DNA from: Flavobacterium sediminis
GTDB taxonomy: Bacteria > Bacteroidota > Bacteroidia > Flavobacteriales > Flavobacteriaceae
NCBI RefSeq assembly: GCF_003148385.1
Contig: NZ_CP029463.1
Span: forward strand, 3,348,001 to 3,412,000
Length of the DNA stretch: 64,000 nt
Direction: 5' to 3'
The notes beneath the pieces are model-generated. The model ran no database searches. It worked only from the letters and a program-made list of their open reading frames with translations, and was not told the DNA's origin. Position numbers and translations under genes: made by a program. This document shows positions 28,980 through 38,134 of the stretch, one piece after another. Each line of letters opens with the position of its first letter. Position 1 is the stretch's first letter.

Positions 28980-28994
28980 TCTTCTCTTTTGTAT

Positions 28995-29981
28995 TTAGTA
29001 AACTATACTTGTCATATTTTTACTTTTTTGGTATACATAAAACAGATAAGCAAAATGTAACAATGAAACTATCAAAACCGGTATATAAGCTATTTCTACT
29101 TTTTGTATAAAAGCATAAAATACATCATATAAGTGCATAATTACTGGCAATAGAAATAAGATTACACCGTCTTTTCTTATATCAATTTTAGTTAATCTTT
29201 TGCGATAGAACACGAGAAGTGATATTGCAAAAGCAAAATTAATACAAAGAATTATCAATTCGCTTTGAAAAGTAGATTGATTAGAATCAAATGTTCCAAA
29301 TACCAAAAAAACAGTCAAAGGAAAACCTAAACAAGCTACATTTAAAACACCTGCTATAAATGGATAAAAGTATCCGACTACAATTGAATCAAATTTTTCT
29401 TGAAGCCATCTTCCGATTAATATCCAAACCGTATAAAAAAACATAAGATACATCCAACCACTAAAATTATAAATAGGAATTCCAAAAAAACTATTTTCAT
29501 ATCCCGGATTAGTCCAGTTCCATTGTCCTGATAAATATCCATCTATAAAAGCTCCAGGATATTTCAAATTAACAGTATTAGCAACTGTATCTTGAAGGGC
29601 ATAACTATCAAAAACAGCTGCTGGGTCTATTGTCATATCTTGAATAGAGCCAAATAAACCTACAATAAAAGGGATTCCCCATTTAGGTAAGTTCAATTTA
29701 ATAGCCAAATTAAATGCTGCATACCAAATAGATGCTTCTAGTAATAAAATTTCAAGAGGGACATCTGCTATCATCATGATTCTTCTTATATCATAATAAT
29801 ATGCATGAGCACTATTTACCCCTATGTTTTCAAAAATTCCTGCTCCTAAGACAAAACCAAAAAGTTCAAGTAATCTAAGAAATGGGCGCTCTTGTTTTAT
29901 TGCATGGTTCATGCACATAAAAAACAAGACTAATGAAAAAATTTCAACCAAAAACCAACTTATAGGTGTTCCAAAAATCAT
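28995..29981 (-). CDS. polytopic membrane protein, CruF/DUF422 carotenoid-biosynthesis-like
   Basis: 328 aa with about nine hydrophobic segments. The stretch FFGIPIYNFSGWMYLMF (about 166-182) resembles the GVPxxNxxGW signature of DUF422/CruF carotenoid 1',2'-hydratase-like proteins, and FGSIQDMTIDPAAV (about 109-122) recalls the acidic DxxxDP region of the same family. Length is slightly above typical. There is no carotenoid gene nearby, so the role is unsure. It is divergent from the TetR gene across 139 bases with repeated operator-like motifs, so it is probably that regulator's target. Confidence 0.55.
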   Translation of the reverse strand: MIFGTPISWFLVEIFSLVLFFMCMNHAIKQERPFLRLLELFGFVLGAGIFENIGVNSAHAYYYDIRRIMMIADVPLEILLLEASIWYAAFNLAIKLNLPKWGIPFIVGLFGSIQDMTIDPAAVFDSYALQDTVANTVNLKYPGAFIDGYLSGQWNWTNPGYENSFFGIPIYNFSGWMYLMFFYTVWILIGRWLQEKFDSIVVGYFYPFIAGVLNVACLGFPLTVFLVFGTFDSNQSTFQSELIILCINFAFAISLLVFYRKRLTKIDIRKDGVILFLLPVIMHLYDVFYAFIQKVEIAYIPVLIVSLLHFAYLFYVYQKSKNMTSIVY

Positions 29982-30016
29982 AATGATACTTATTTATATA
30001 TTATTTTACTTATTTT

Positions 30017-30095
30017 TATACACATTGTAAATTTATAGACACACTGTATATTAAAAAACACATTTTTATAGCAAACTGTATATTTACAAACAGTT
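30017..30095. promoter_or_regulatory. putative TetR operator region
   Basis: In the divergent promoter region, 30074-30095 is AACTGT-N10-ACAGTT, an inverted repeat. The 10-mer ACTGTATATT occurs at 30043-30052 and again at 30075-30084, spaced 32 bases (about three helical turns). TATACA (30017-30022) and TGTATA (30045-30050) form another dyad, and TTGTAAAT/ATTTACAA match in opposite orientation. The arrangement suits binding by the adjacent TetR protein. Confidence 0.55.
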
Positions 30096-30120
30096 AAACC
30101 GTAATTTGTATAATAATTCG

Positions 30121-30690
30121 ATGAAAAAAAAAGAAGATAGAAGAGTTCAATACTCTAAGATGATTTTACAAGACACTTTATTAAGCCTTTTAAAAAATAA
30201 AAAACTAAATGAAATTTCAGTATCTGAACTTTGTAGAAAAGCTGAAGTCAATAGAAACACATTTTACAATCATTATAGTTCCCCATTTGAAATTCTACAT
30301 GAAATTGAAAATACCTTATTTCAGGAATTGAGAAAAGAAGTAAAAAATGACAAGGAATTAAAAAGTATAATTTTAGCTTCTTGCAAGTGTTTAGAAAATA
30401 ATAAAAAAATAAGTGAGCTTATCTTTAGCAATATAGAAAACAGTAAACTATTGACTAAAATAATTAATACCTACAAAACAAAATCAATAGAAAACTATCC
30501 TCAAAAAGCAAAGCCCTTCGCACAATTGACATATATTTTTCAAAAGAAAGGAACCATTTACCTCATGCAAGAATGGATTAAAGGAGGGTTCAAACAACCG
30601 GCAGAACAAATAGCAGGTTACATTACCTTTTTACTAGAGAGTAATTTTCAGTCTTTTGAATTATATTTAAAAAAAATGAAGCAAGAATAA
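30121..30690 (+). CDS. TetR/AcrR-family transcriptional regulator
   Basis: 189 aa from the ATG at 30121; a TTG at 30106 would add five unlikely residues. Residues about 8-60 are the TetR HTH domain: YSKMILQDTLLSLLKNKKLNEISVSELCRKAEVNRNTFYNHYSS, given here only by its ends, Tyr11 and the NRNTFYNHY recognition helix. The C-terminal ligand domain (TYIFQKKGTIYLMQEWIKGG) resembles the DhaS/TetR_C_8 type. It probably represses the divergent membrane protein gene and itself. Ligand unknown. Confidence 0.9.
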   Translation: MKKKEDRRVQYSKMILQDTLLSLLKNKKLNEISVSELCRKAEVNRNTFYNHYSSPFEILHEIENTLFQELRKEVKNDKELKSIILASCKCLENNKKISELIFSNIENSKLLTKIINTYKTKSIENYPQKAKPFAQLTYIFQKKGTIYLMQEWIKGGFKQPAEQIAGYITFLLESNFQSFELYLKKMKQE

Positions 30691-30786
30691 CCTTATCATT
30701 CTCCATAAATCGCTAATTAAATATAGTTTACTTTTATTTTCATTTAATTTTTCATAAATTAGACTTATCATTTTTATAAAATTACA

Positions 30787-31707
30787 ATGCCTTCTAAAAG
30801 TTTACTCAGTACTCCAGCTCTGACTCACGAAAAATCGTTAAAGACACTTGTGGAAAACCGTACGGTTTTTTCGTTGAACAACTGTGAACTGAATTTGTTT
30901 GAGACTTATAAAGAATCTGCTTTGGTTCCGTTAAAGTTCAACGATCTGGTAGTAACCAGTATGCTAAGAGGCAAAAAGGTCATGCACTTATTTGATGATC
31001 CCGAGTTTGAATATCTTCCGGGGGAAACTGTCGTAGTGCCGTCGAATGTAGAAATGAAAATTGATTTTCCGGAAGCTTCACAAAAAAATCCTACGCAGTG
31101 TTTAGCTTTAGCCATTGATCATTTTAAGATAAAAGAAACTTTAGCTTTTTTAAACGAACGCTACCCAAAAGAAGGTAAAAATAACTTTTGGAAATTGGAT
31201 TATGAAAACTATTTCTTTTACAATAATGTTGAATTAGCCACTACGCTGAATAAATTAATCAAAGAATGTATGAGTACATCGGTTACCAAAGATGTTATTA
31301 CCGATTTAACTTTACAAGAACTGATTATCAGGATCATTCAGACACAAACTTTTCGTTCGTATGAAAATGAACAATTACTTTTAGATAGTTCCAATCCGAT
31401 CACACAAGTTGTAGAATACATTCGTAAAAACATTACTGAAAATATCAACATTAAAGAACTAAGTGAAAAAGCGTGTATGAGCTCCACTTCCTTTTATCGT
31501 TACTTTAAACGAGAATTAGGCATGACTCCGGTAGAGTTTATTTTAAATGAAAAAATAAAATTTGCCAAAAGACTACTTAAAAACCCCGGCATTCAGGTCA
31601 ATGAAGTCAGTTTTGCTTCCGGATTTGAAGACTGCAATTATTTCATCAGGATATTCAAAAAATACGAAGGCATTACCCCGAAACAATACCAATTGATGAA
31701 CTATTAA
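30787..31707 (+). CDS. AraC-family transcriptional regulator
   Basis: 306 aa. The N-terminal two thirds form a cupin-type AraC_N domain (GEYLPGETVVVPSNVEMK-like region about 75-95). The C-terminal domain (about 210-306) has two HTH motifs, NIKELSEKACMSSTSFYRYFKREL and VNEVSFASGFEDCNYFIRIFKK, with the closing GITPKQYQ. It lies beside the alcohol/aldehyde dehydrogenase genes, and AraC regulators of this type commonly activate such genes (EutR/AcoR-like role by context). Its coding end overlaps the convergent DUF779 gene by 4 bases. Confidence 0.92.
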   Translation: MPSKSLLSTPALTHEKSLKTLVENRTVFSLNNCELNLFETYKESALVPLKFNDLVVTSMLRGKKVMHLFDDPEFEYLPGETVVVPSNVEMKIDFPEASQKNPTQCLALAIDHFKIKETLAFLNERYPKEGKNNFWKLDYENYFFYNNVELATTLNKLIKECMSTSVTKDVITDLTLQELIIRIIQTQTFRSYENEQLLLDSSNPITQVVEYIRKNITENINIKELSEKACMSSTSFYRYFKRELGMTPVEFILNEKIKFAKRLLKNPGIQVNEVSFASGFEDCNYFIRIFKKYEGITPKQYQLMNY

Positions 31708-32081
31708 AGTGTATTTCGTTTAACAGGTTCCAGATCTTCTTCTTCTTCTGGTGTAAAAATGCGATAATTTACTTTAAATGTTTTTCCGTAAGGTGTTTCT
31801 AAAGAGAAACCACCCGCTCCTATTCCATCCATTATATCCAAAGTAAAATGAGCGTGCTTCCAATATTCAAACAAATCCTTATCGAGCCAAAATTCAGTTC
31901 CTTCAATTTCTCCAATACAAACATCATCGGCTCTTAAATAAAAACCGCCTTTTTCAAAACACTGAGGCTGAGTCCCTTCACAACATCCTCCGGCCTGATA
32001 AAACATTAAATCACCGAATTTTTCTTTTAACTTAAGGATCATCTCTCTCGCCTGATCAGTAACTTCTATTCTCTTAACCAT
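31704..32081 (-). CDS. DUF779 family protein
   Basis: 125 aa. Conserved Cys pattern GGCCEGTQPQC (about 31-41) and YWKHAHFTLDI (about 70-80) are hallmarks of DUF779, a small protein that is widely encoded next to acetaldehyde dehydrogenase genes. It may bind a metal or assist the dehydrogenase; its function is not established. It is 97 bases downstream of adhP on the same strand, with a terminator-like hairpin between them. Confidence 0.9.
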   Translation of the reverse strand: MVKRIEVTDQAREMILKLKEKFGDLMFYQAGGCCEGTQPQCFEKGGFYLRADDVCIGEIEGTEFWLDKDLFEYWKHAHFTLDIMDGIGAGGFSLETPYGKTFKVNYRIFTPEEEEDLEPVKRNTL

Positions 32082-32091
32082 AACATTTTAA

Positions 32092-32122
32092 TTTAAAAAA
32101 GCAGCCAACTTATACAGTTGGC
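32092..32122 (-). terminator. terminator or attenuator between adhP and the DUF779 gene
   Basis: On the minus strand GCCAACT-GTATA-AGTTGGC is followed by TGCTTTTTT, a rho-independent terminator shape. It lies just 10 bases upstream of the DUF779 start codon, so DUF779 would be expressed by readthrough or from a separate start. Confidence 0.75.
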
Positions 32123-32178
32123 CACTTTGCCCAACCTAACTATAAATATACCAAAAATTAATGATAAAAACTATTACA

Positions 32179-33219
32179 TCAATTACTATAATTTCCGGCA
32201 ATATCTAATACTATTCGACCATCAATCTGTCCATGCTTCATTTTGTCAAACACATCATTGATGTCTTCTAACTTAGCAGGAGTTACAGTCGCTTTTACCA
32301 AACCTTCATTTGCAAAATCTAAAGCTTCCTGAAGGTCTTTACGAGTACCTACAATCGAACCTCTGACCGTAATACGTTTCAGTACGGTTTCAAAAATTGG
32401 CAGTTCAAAAGATCCAGGTGGCAATCCGTTCAAAGCAATTGTTCCTTTTCTACGTAACACATCGATTCCCTGTTTGAAAGCTATAGGCGAAACAGCAGTA
32501 ATCAAAGCACCGTGCATTCCTCCTACTTCTTTATGCAAATACTGTCCCGGATCAGTAGTTTTAGCATTTACCGTAATATCCGCACCTAACTTTTTAGCTA
32601 ATTCTAATTTATCATCGGCAACATCAATGGCTGCAACATGCATTCCCATAGCTTTTGCATATTGAACAGCAACGTGTCCCAAACCTCCTATCCCTGAAAT
32701 GGCTACCCATTCTCCCGGTTTTGTTTCTGTTTCTTTAAGTCCTTTATATACCGTAACACCGGCACAAAGTATCGGAGCAATCTCTAAAAAGTTTACATCC
32801 GGTTTTAAATGTCCGACATAACGTGAATCTGCTATCACATATTCCGCAAAACCTCCGTCTACACTATATCCTCCGTTTTTCTGAGCTTCGCAGAGGGTTT
32901 CCCACCCAGTAATACAATAATCACAGCATCCGCAAGCACTATACAACCAAGGCACACCTACTGCATCTCCTTCTTTTACCATTGCTTCGGGACCACATGC
33001 TACCACAATACCTACGCCTTCATGTCCCGGAATTAAAGGCATTTTCGGCTTAGCAGGCCAGTCTCCGTCTACAGCATGTAGATCCGTATGACAAACTCCA
33101 CAGGCAATCACCTTTACCAAGACCTCATATCTACCCGGTACTCTTACCGGTACTTCTTCTATTTTTAATGGCTGTCCATACCCTTGCACAACAGCCGCTT
33201 TCATGGTTTTAGGAATCAT
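32179..33219 (-). CDS. adhP: zinc-dependent alcohol dehydrogenase
   Basis: 346 aa medium-chain ADH, class of bacterial AdhP/AdhT. Catalytic zinc ligands: Cys in [10 protein letters not shown] (about 37), His in PGHEGVG (about 65) and a later Cys in ILCAGVT (about 152). The structural zinc loop has four Cys in [18 protein letters not shown]. The NAD site is [13 protein letters not shown] (about 175-187). It oxidises or makes short-chain alcohols such as ethanol. It lies between the ALDH gene and DUF779, so the set can turn alcohol into acid. The 226-base gap upstream holds inverted repeats that may be regulatory. Confidence 0.94.
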   Translation of the reverse strand: MIPKTMKAAVVQGYGQPLKIEEVPVRVPGRYEVLVKVIACGVCHTDLHAVDGDWPAKPKMPLIPGHEGVGIVVACGPEAMVKEGDAVGVPWLYSACGCCDYCITGWETLCEAQKNGGYSVDGGFAEYVIADSRYVGHLKPDVNFLEIAPILCAGVTVYKGLKETETKPGEWVAISGIGGLGHVAVQYAKAMGMHVAAIDVADDKLELAKKLGADITVNAKTTDPGQYLHKEVGGMHGALITAVSPIAFKQGIDVLRRKGTIALNGLPPGSFELPIFETVLKRITVRGSIVGTRKDLQEALDFANEGLVKATVTPAKLEDINDVFDKMKHGQIDGRIVLDIAGNYSN

Positions 33220-33277
33220 AATTCTTTATTTTTAGTTGTTTCTGTTAGAAGTTTTCTCTTAAAAGAGATAAAGATCA

Positions 33278-33294
33278 TTTTCAATAATTGAAAA
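33278..33294. promoter_or_regulatory. inverted repeat upstream of adhP
   Basis: TTTTCAA-TAA-TTGAAAA, a perfect 7-base dyad 59 bases before the adhP start. A second dyad, TCTCTT-AA-AAGAGA, lies at 33255-33268. Either could be a regulator site or a weak RNA hairpin in the leader. Confidence 0.35.
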
Positions 33295-33367
33295 GGCTAA
33301 AAGTTAGTAGCAATAATAATCTGATCTTTAAAAAAAGCCTTTTATCAAACGCTTTTTTTAAATGTAA

Positions 33368-33406
33368 AAGAAAACCCTATCAGTTTTTATACAGCCTGAT
33401 AGGGTT
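33368..33406 (-). terminator. rho-independent terminator after the ALDH gene
   Basis: Perfect 11-base stem AACCCTATCAG (33373-33383) and CTGATAGGGTT (33396-33406). Read on the minus strand it is followed by TTTCTTTT. It lies 40 bases past the ALDH stop codon, so adhP needs its own promoter. Confidence 0.88.
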
Positions 33407-33445
33407 CACCTTAGTTTAACCAGTGGGCAAGCCCTATGGTATCAA

Positions 33446-34951
33446 TTAAAAGAATCCTAATTTATTTTTGTTATAAGACACTAACATGTTTTTAGTTTGT
33501 CTGTAGTGGTCTAACATCATTTTGTGGTTTTCACGTCCCACACCTGATTGTTTGTATCCTCCAAACGGAGCTCCTGCCGGATAAGCATGGTATTGGTTTA
33601 CCCAAACTCTACCTGCCTGTACAGCTCTTGGCACTTGGTATAATTCGTGAGCATCACGTGTCCAAACACCAGCTCCTAAACCATAAATAGTATCATTTGC
33701 TATTTCGATAGCTTCTTCAGTAGTTTTAAATGTAGTTACTGCTAATACAGGACCGAAGATCTCTTCTTGGAAAATACGCATTTTGTTATTTCCTTTAAAG
33801 ATTGTCGGTTTAATGTAGTAACCACCTTCAATATCACCACCTAAATTATTTTCATCTCCACCGATTAACAATTCTGCACCTTCTTCTTTACCTAACTTGA
33901 TGTAAGACATGATTTTTTCTTTCTGCACTTTTGAAGCCTGAGCACCGATCATTACTGTAGGATCTAACGGGTTTCCTGCTTTAATAGCAGCTACGCGTTC
34001 TAACAATCTTTCCATGAATTTATCATAGATATCTTCGTGAACTAATAAACGAGAAGGACAGGTACAGATCTCACCTTGGTTTAAACAATACAATGCTGCA
34101 CCTTCTAAAGCTTTATCGAAGAACTCATCATCGTGATCCATCACAGACGGGAAGAAAATATTCGGAGATTTACCACCTAATTCTAAGGTTACAGGAATAA
34201 TGTTTTCAGTTGCATATTGCATTACTAAACGTCCTGTAGCTGTAGAACCTGTGAAAGCTGCTTTTGCTACCTTAGGATTAGTCACTAAAGCTCTACCCAA
34301 CTCAGCACCGAAACCGTTTACGACATTTATTACTCCGGCAGGAATTAAATCTCCGATCAACTCCATCAATACCATAATAGAGATCGGTGTATTTTCAGCC
34401 GGTTTTAATACCACACAGTTTCCGGCAGCTAAAGCCGGTGCTAATTTCCAAACAGCCATTAAGATAGGGAAATTCCAAGGAATGATCTGAGCTACAACTC
34501 CGATTGGTTCGTGTACGATCAAAGAAACTGTGTGCTCATCCAATTCGTTTACAGAACCTTCTTCTGCTCTGATCACACTGGCAAAATATCTGAAATGGTC
34601 AATTGCTAACGGAATGTCAGCAGCCATTGTTTCGCGAATCGGCTTACCGTTGTCTACCGTTTCAGCTGCTGCGATCAAATTCAAATTATCTTCCATAACC
34701 TGTGCTATCTTAAACAACAAGTTACTACGATCTGTAGGTGATACTTTACTCCAGCTTTCAAAAGCTTCAGATGCAGCATTTACGGCCAATTCTAAATCTT
34801 GTTTGTTAGAATGTGCAGCTTTTGAAAATACCTTTCCATCTATAGGAGAAACAACATCAAAATATTCACCACTTGCAGGAGGAACAAATTTCCCTCCGAT
34901 ATAATTATCGTACTTTTGTTTGAAATTTGGTCTTTGAACTAAATTACTCAT
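33446..34951 (-). CDS. NAD(P)-dependent aldehyde dehydrogenase (AldA/ExaC-like)
   Basis: 501 aa, full length. Motifs: QIIPWNFPILMAVWKLAPAL (about 155-174), the Gly motif AFTGSTATGRLV, the general base Glu in VTLELGGKSPNIFF (about 262) and the catalytic Cys in NQGEICTCPSRL (about 298). The C-terminal YHAYPAGAPFGGYKQSGVGRE is typical of acetaldehyde dehydrogenases of the ExaC/AcoD group. These are commonly paired with DUF779, as here. The product is acetate or another carboxylate with NADH. Transcription ends at a strong hairpin before adhP. Confidence 0.95.
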   Translation of the reverse strand: MSNLVQRPNFKQKYDNYIGGKFVPPASGEYFDVVSPIDGKVFSKAAHSNKQDLELAVNAASEAFESWSKVSPTDRSNLLFKIAQVMEDNLNLIAAAETVDNGKPIRETMAADIPLAIDHFRYFASVIRAEEGSVNELDEHTVSLIVHEPIGVVAQIIPWNFPILMAVWKLAPALAAGNCVVLKPAENTPISIMVLMELIGDLIPAGVINVVNGFGAELGRALVTNPKVAKAAFTGSTATGRLVMQYATENIIPVTLELGGKSPNIFFPSVMDHDDEFFDKALEGAALYCLNQGEICTCPSRLLVHEDIYDKFMERLLERVAAIKAGNPLDPTVMIGAQASKVQKEKIMSYIKLGKEEGAELLIGGDENNLGGDIEGGYYIKPTIFKGNNKMRIFQEEIFGPVLAVTTFKTTEEAIEIANDTIYGLGAGVWTRDAHELYQVPRAVQAGRVWVNQYHAYPAGAPFGGYKQSGVGRENHKMMLDHYRQTKNMLVSYNKNKLGFF

Positions 34952-35181
34952 AAATCTTTGTTTTTTTTGGTTTTATTCAAAGGTAGTACCCTAATCCATA
35001 AAAAAATAGCATAATTTTTTCATTTTATAGCACAAGATTTTATTTAATTAAATTTTAACATATATTTTTTCACTAAATTTCATTTTAAATCACATTTTTT
35101 TATCAAATCATTAATTTTAAGCCTAAAAAAGTATTAAACACTATAATTAAAATAATGTTTTAAACTCTTCTGAGCATTATG

Positions 35182-35189
35182 TATATTTG
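35182..35189 (+). promoter_or_regulatory. pheT promoter -7 box
   Basis: TATATTTG matches the Bacteroidota -7 consensus TAnnTTTG and ends 21 bases before the pheT ATG. A weak -33-like TTTT lies 20 bases upstream (35158-35161). The rest of 34952-35181 is AT-rich without a gene; the ALDH promoter must also lie there. Confidence 0.65.
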
Positions 35190-35210
35190 CAGACTAAAAT
35201 TGAATAGAAA

Positions 35211-37640
35211 ATGCGTATTTCTTATAATTGGTTAAAACAATTTATAAAGTTAGATTGGAATTCTGAAGAAACTGCGGCTTTATTGACTGATCTGGGTCTG
35301 GAAGTAGAAGGCGTAGATACTTTTGAAAGTTTAAAAGGAGGTTTAAAAAGAGTTGTTGTGGGGCATGTATTAACTTGTGTACAACATCCTAACGCAGACA
35401 GATTACGAATTACTACCGTTGATCTGGGTGACGGAAACCCACCGGTTCAGATTGTTTGCGGTGCTCCTAATGTAGCTGCCGGACAAAAAGTACCTGTAGC
35501 CACTATCGGGACTAAATTATTTGACAAAGAAGGAAATGCATTTGAAATAAAAAAAGGGAAGATCAGAGGTGAGGAAAGTCACGGAATGATTTGTGCTGAA
35601 GATGAATTAGGTTTAGGCGAAAGTCATGACGGAATTATGATCCTTGACGAAGACGTTAAACCCGGAACTCCTGCTGCTGAACTTTTTGAAATCGAAACGG
35701 ATGAAGTCTTTGAAATCGGATTAACGCCTAATCGCGCCGATGCTATGAGCCACTTCGGAGTTGCCCGTGACTTAAAGGCCGGACTTTACAATAACGAAAA
35801 GAATGTGGAATTGATTACACCTTCTGTTAGTAACTTTAGAGTAGACAAACGCACTTTGAAAATCGATGTTGCAGTAGAAAATGAAAAAATGGCTCCCCGA
35901 TATTGTGGTGTAACGATCTCAGGAATTAATGTTAAGCCCTCTCCTTCCTGGCTACAAAACCGTTTAAAAGCTATCGGTTTAACGCCTAAAAATAACGTAG
36001 TGGATGTTACAAATTACGTTTTACACGAATTAGGACAACCATTGCATGCTTTTGATGCCAATAAGATTAAAGGTAATAAGGTTATCGTAAAAACTGTTGA
36101 AGCCGGAACTAAGTTCAGAACCTTAGATGATGTGGAACGTACTTTAGACGCTGAAGATCTTATGATCTGTAATGCTGAAGAACCAATGTGTATTGCCGGT
36201 GTTTTCGGAGGAAAAGAATCAGGAGTAAGTGAAAGCACACAAGCTATTTTCTTAGAAAGTGCTTATTTCAATCCGGTTTCTATTCGTAAAACAGCTAAAA
36301 GACACGGATTAAATACTGATGCTTCTTTCCGTTTTGAAAGAGGTATTGATCCTAATATCACGGAATATGCTTTAAAACGTGCTGCTCTTTTAATTCAGGA
36401 AGTTGCCGGTGGTGAAATCACTTCGGAAATAACAGATATTTATCCTAAGAAAGTAGACGATTTTCAGGTTTTTGTAAGCTTCGAAAAAGTCAGAAAAGTG
36501 ATCGGTGAAGAAATCCCGAAAGAGATCATCAAAAAAATATTAGTTGCCTTAGATATCAAGATCAATAACGTTACAGAATCAGGTTTAGGACTAATCATTC
36601 CTTCTTATCGTGTGGATGTACAACGTGAAATTGATGTTATTGAAGAAATTCTGAGAGTTTACGGATACAACAATATTCAATTCTCACAGAAATTGAATGC
36701 TACGGTTTCTAACTCATCAAGAACAGAAGAGTTCAAAATACAAAATATCATTTCTGACCAGCTATGTGCCTTAGGTTTCAATGAAATGATGGCTAATTCT
36801 TTAACTACTCCTGATTACGTTAAGCTTTCAGAAAAGATTAAAGAAGATTTCAACGTTCTAATGTTGAATCCTTTAAGCAATGACCTGTCAGCTATGCGCC
36901 AGTCTATGTTATTTTCCGGATTAGAGGCTGTTTCTTTTAATATCAATCGCAAGAGAAATGACCTGAAATTCTATGAGTTCGGAAAAACGTATCATAAACT
37001 ACCTTCAGGTTATGATGAGATTAAACATTTAACATTATTAGTAACCGGAAACCGAAACAATGAAAGTTGGAAACAGCCTACTGATAAATCCGACTTTTTC
37101 TTATTTAAGGGATATATAATGAGTATTTTATCCCGAATCGGATTAGATACCAAAGTAAGTACTCTTCCTTTTGAAAATGATGTTTTTCAGGAAGGTATTG
37201 CCCTGGCCATAGGAAAAGAAACCATAGTAGAGTTCGGTACAGTTAAAAAATCGATCTTAAAGTATTTCGATATCAAACAAGAAGTTTTATACGCTGATTT
37301 TGCCTGGTCAAAATTGCAAAAATATATTTCAAATAAAATTAAGTTTACCGACATTCCTAAGTTTCCGGCTGTACGCAGGGATTTAGCCTTGTTATTAAAT
37401 GACAATGTTACTTTTGAACAAGTCTTTAAATTAGCTAAACAAACAGAAAAAGCGTTATTAAAAGAAATTAACCTGTTTGATGTTTATGAAGGCAAAAATC
37501 TTCCTAATGGTAAAAAATCGTATGCGATCAGCTTTATCATTCAGGACGATAACAAGACGTTAAAAGATAAAGATATTGAAAAGATCATGACTAAATTACA
37601 AACTAATTTTGAAAAAGAGTTAGGAGCCAGTTTAAGATAA
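35211..37640 (+). CDS. pheT: phenylalanine--tRNA ligase beta subunit
   Basis: 809 aa, full length for the bacterial beta chain. Domains in order: tRNA-binding EMAP-like domain (about 40-155, VVGHVLTCVQHPNADRLRITTV), B3/4 editing domain (about 210-385, ending in the TDASFRFERGIDP motif), B5 domain (about 400-475), the catalytic-like core (about 490-700) and the C-terminal FDX-ACB anticodon-binding domain (about 715-809, KFPAVRRDLALLL). It charges tRNA-Phe with PheS, which is not in this window, so pheS and pheT are unlinked here, as is common in Bacteroidota. Confidence 0.97.
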   Translation: MRISYNWLKQFIKLDWNSEETAALLTDLGLEVEGVDTFESLKGGLKRVVVGHVLTCVQHPNADRLRITTVDLGDGNPPVQIVCGAPNVAAGQKVPVATIGTKLFDKEGNAFEIKKGKIRGEESHGMICAEDELGLGESHDGIMILDEDVKPGTPAAELFEIETDEVFEIGLTPNRADAMSHFGVARDLKAGLYNNEKNVELITPSVSNFRVDKRTLKIDVAVENEKMAPRYCGVTISGINVKPSPSWLQNRLKAIGLTPKNNVVDVTNYVLHELGQPLHAFDANKIKGNKVIVKTVEAGTKFRTLDDVERTLDAEDLMICNAEEPMCIAGVFGGKESGVSESTQAIFLESAYFNPVSIRKTAKRHGLNTDASFRFERGIDPNITEYALKRAALLIQEVAGGEITSEITDIYPKKVDDFQVFVSFEKVRKVIGEEIPKEIIKKILVALDIKINNVTESGLGLIIPSYRVDVQREIDVIEEILRVYGYNNIQFSQKLNATVSNSSRTEEFKIQNIISDQLCALGFNEMMANSLTTPDYVKLSEKIKEDFNVLMLNPLSNDLSAMRQSMLFSGLEAVSFNINRKRNDLKFYEFGKTYHKLPSGYDEIKHLTLLVTGNRNNESWKQPTDKSDFFLFKGYIMSILSRIGLDTKVSTLPFENDVFQEGIALAIGKETIVEFGTVKKSILKYFDIKQEVLYADFAWSKLQKYISNKIKFTDIPKFPAVRRDLALLLNDNVTFEQVFKLAKQTEKALLKEINLFDVYEGKNLPNGKKSYAISFIIQDDNKTLKDKDIEKIMTKLQTNFEKELGASLR

Positions 37641-37660
37641 TCTTCCAAAAATAAAATCAC

Positions 37661-37690
37661 AAAAAACCACCTTAAATAAGGTGGTTTTTT
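37661..37690. terminator. terminator after pheT
   Basis: AAAAAACCACCTTA-AA-TAAGGTGGTTTTTT, a near-perfect 14-base stem with A and T tracts on both sides, 20 bases past the pheT stop. It can also serve the convergent small membrane protein gene. Confidence 0.93.
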
Positions 37691-37712
37691 ATTTATTGTT
37701 TATTCTATTATA

Positions 37713-38000
37713 TCATGTTGATAAGAATTGAAAATTAAAATGTCTGATGGCAATAAAAAAATTAAACAGATTTAAAAGCAAAGCAATCCAAAACATATAA
37801 TTAGCCTCATCGGTTCTTTTAATGATTTCAACAATTCCATATAAAGGAAGTAGCAAGATCAAAATCCAAACAGGAATCCAAATCAGGGAAAAACGCAAAC
37901 CAATAAATGTTACTTTAGGAAAAACCTGAATAATTCCAGTAAGTAACAAAAAAGAGCTGATTAAACTCAATAATAAATATACTTTTTCTTTCCCAAACAT
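37713..38000 (-). CDS. small membrane protein of unknown function
   Basis: About 95 aa from the ATG at 38000; the longer frame begins at a TTG (38027). Three hydrophobic segments: KEKVYLLLSLISSFLLLTGI, LIWIPVWILILLLPLYGI and MFWIALLLNLFNFFIAI. There is no recognised domain. It is convergent with pheT and shares its terminator, and is divergent from ppsA. Expression and role are unknown. Confidence 0.6.
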   Translation of the reverse strand: MFGKEKVYLLLSLISSFLLLTGIIQVFPKVTFIGLRFSLIWIPVWILILLLPLYGIVEIIKRTDEANYMFWIALLLNLFNFFIAIRHFNFQFLST

Positions 38001-38080
38001 TTTAATGATAATTAAAGAGATACTCAAAGTTATTTATTTTTTACCAAAAACAACTTAACTAAAATATAATGTTCTTTAAT

Positions 38081-38092
38081 AAGATTAATCTT
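38081..38092. promoter_or_regulatory. 12-base palindrome upstream of ppsA
   Basis: AAGATTAATCTT, a perfect palindrome 42 bases before the ppsA ATG, next to a -7-like TATCTTTA (38094-38101). It could be a promoter-linked operator; evidence is limited to position and symmetry. Confidence 0.35.
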
Positions 38093-38134
38093 GTATCTTT
38101 AAGCTAATCTTAAACTACTCAAAAACAACACAAT

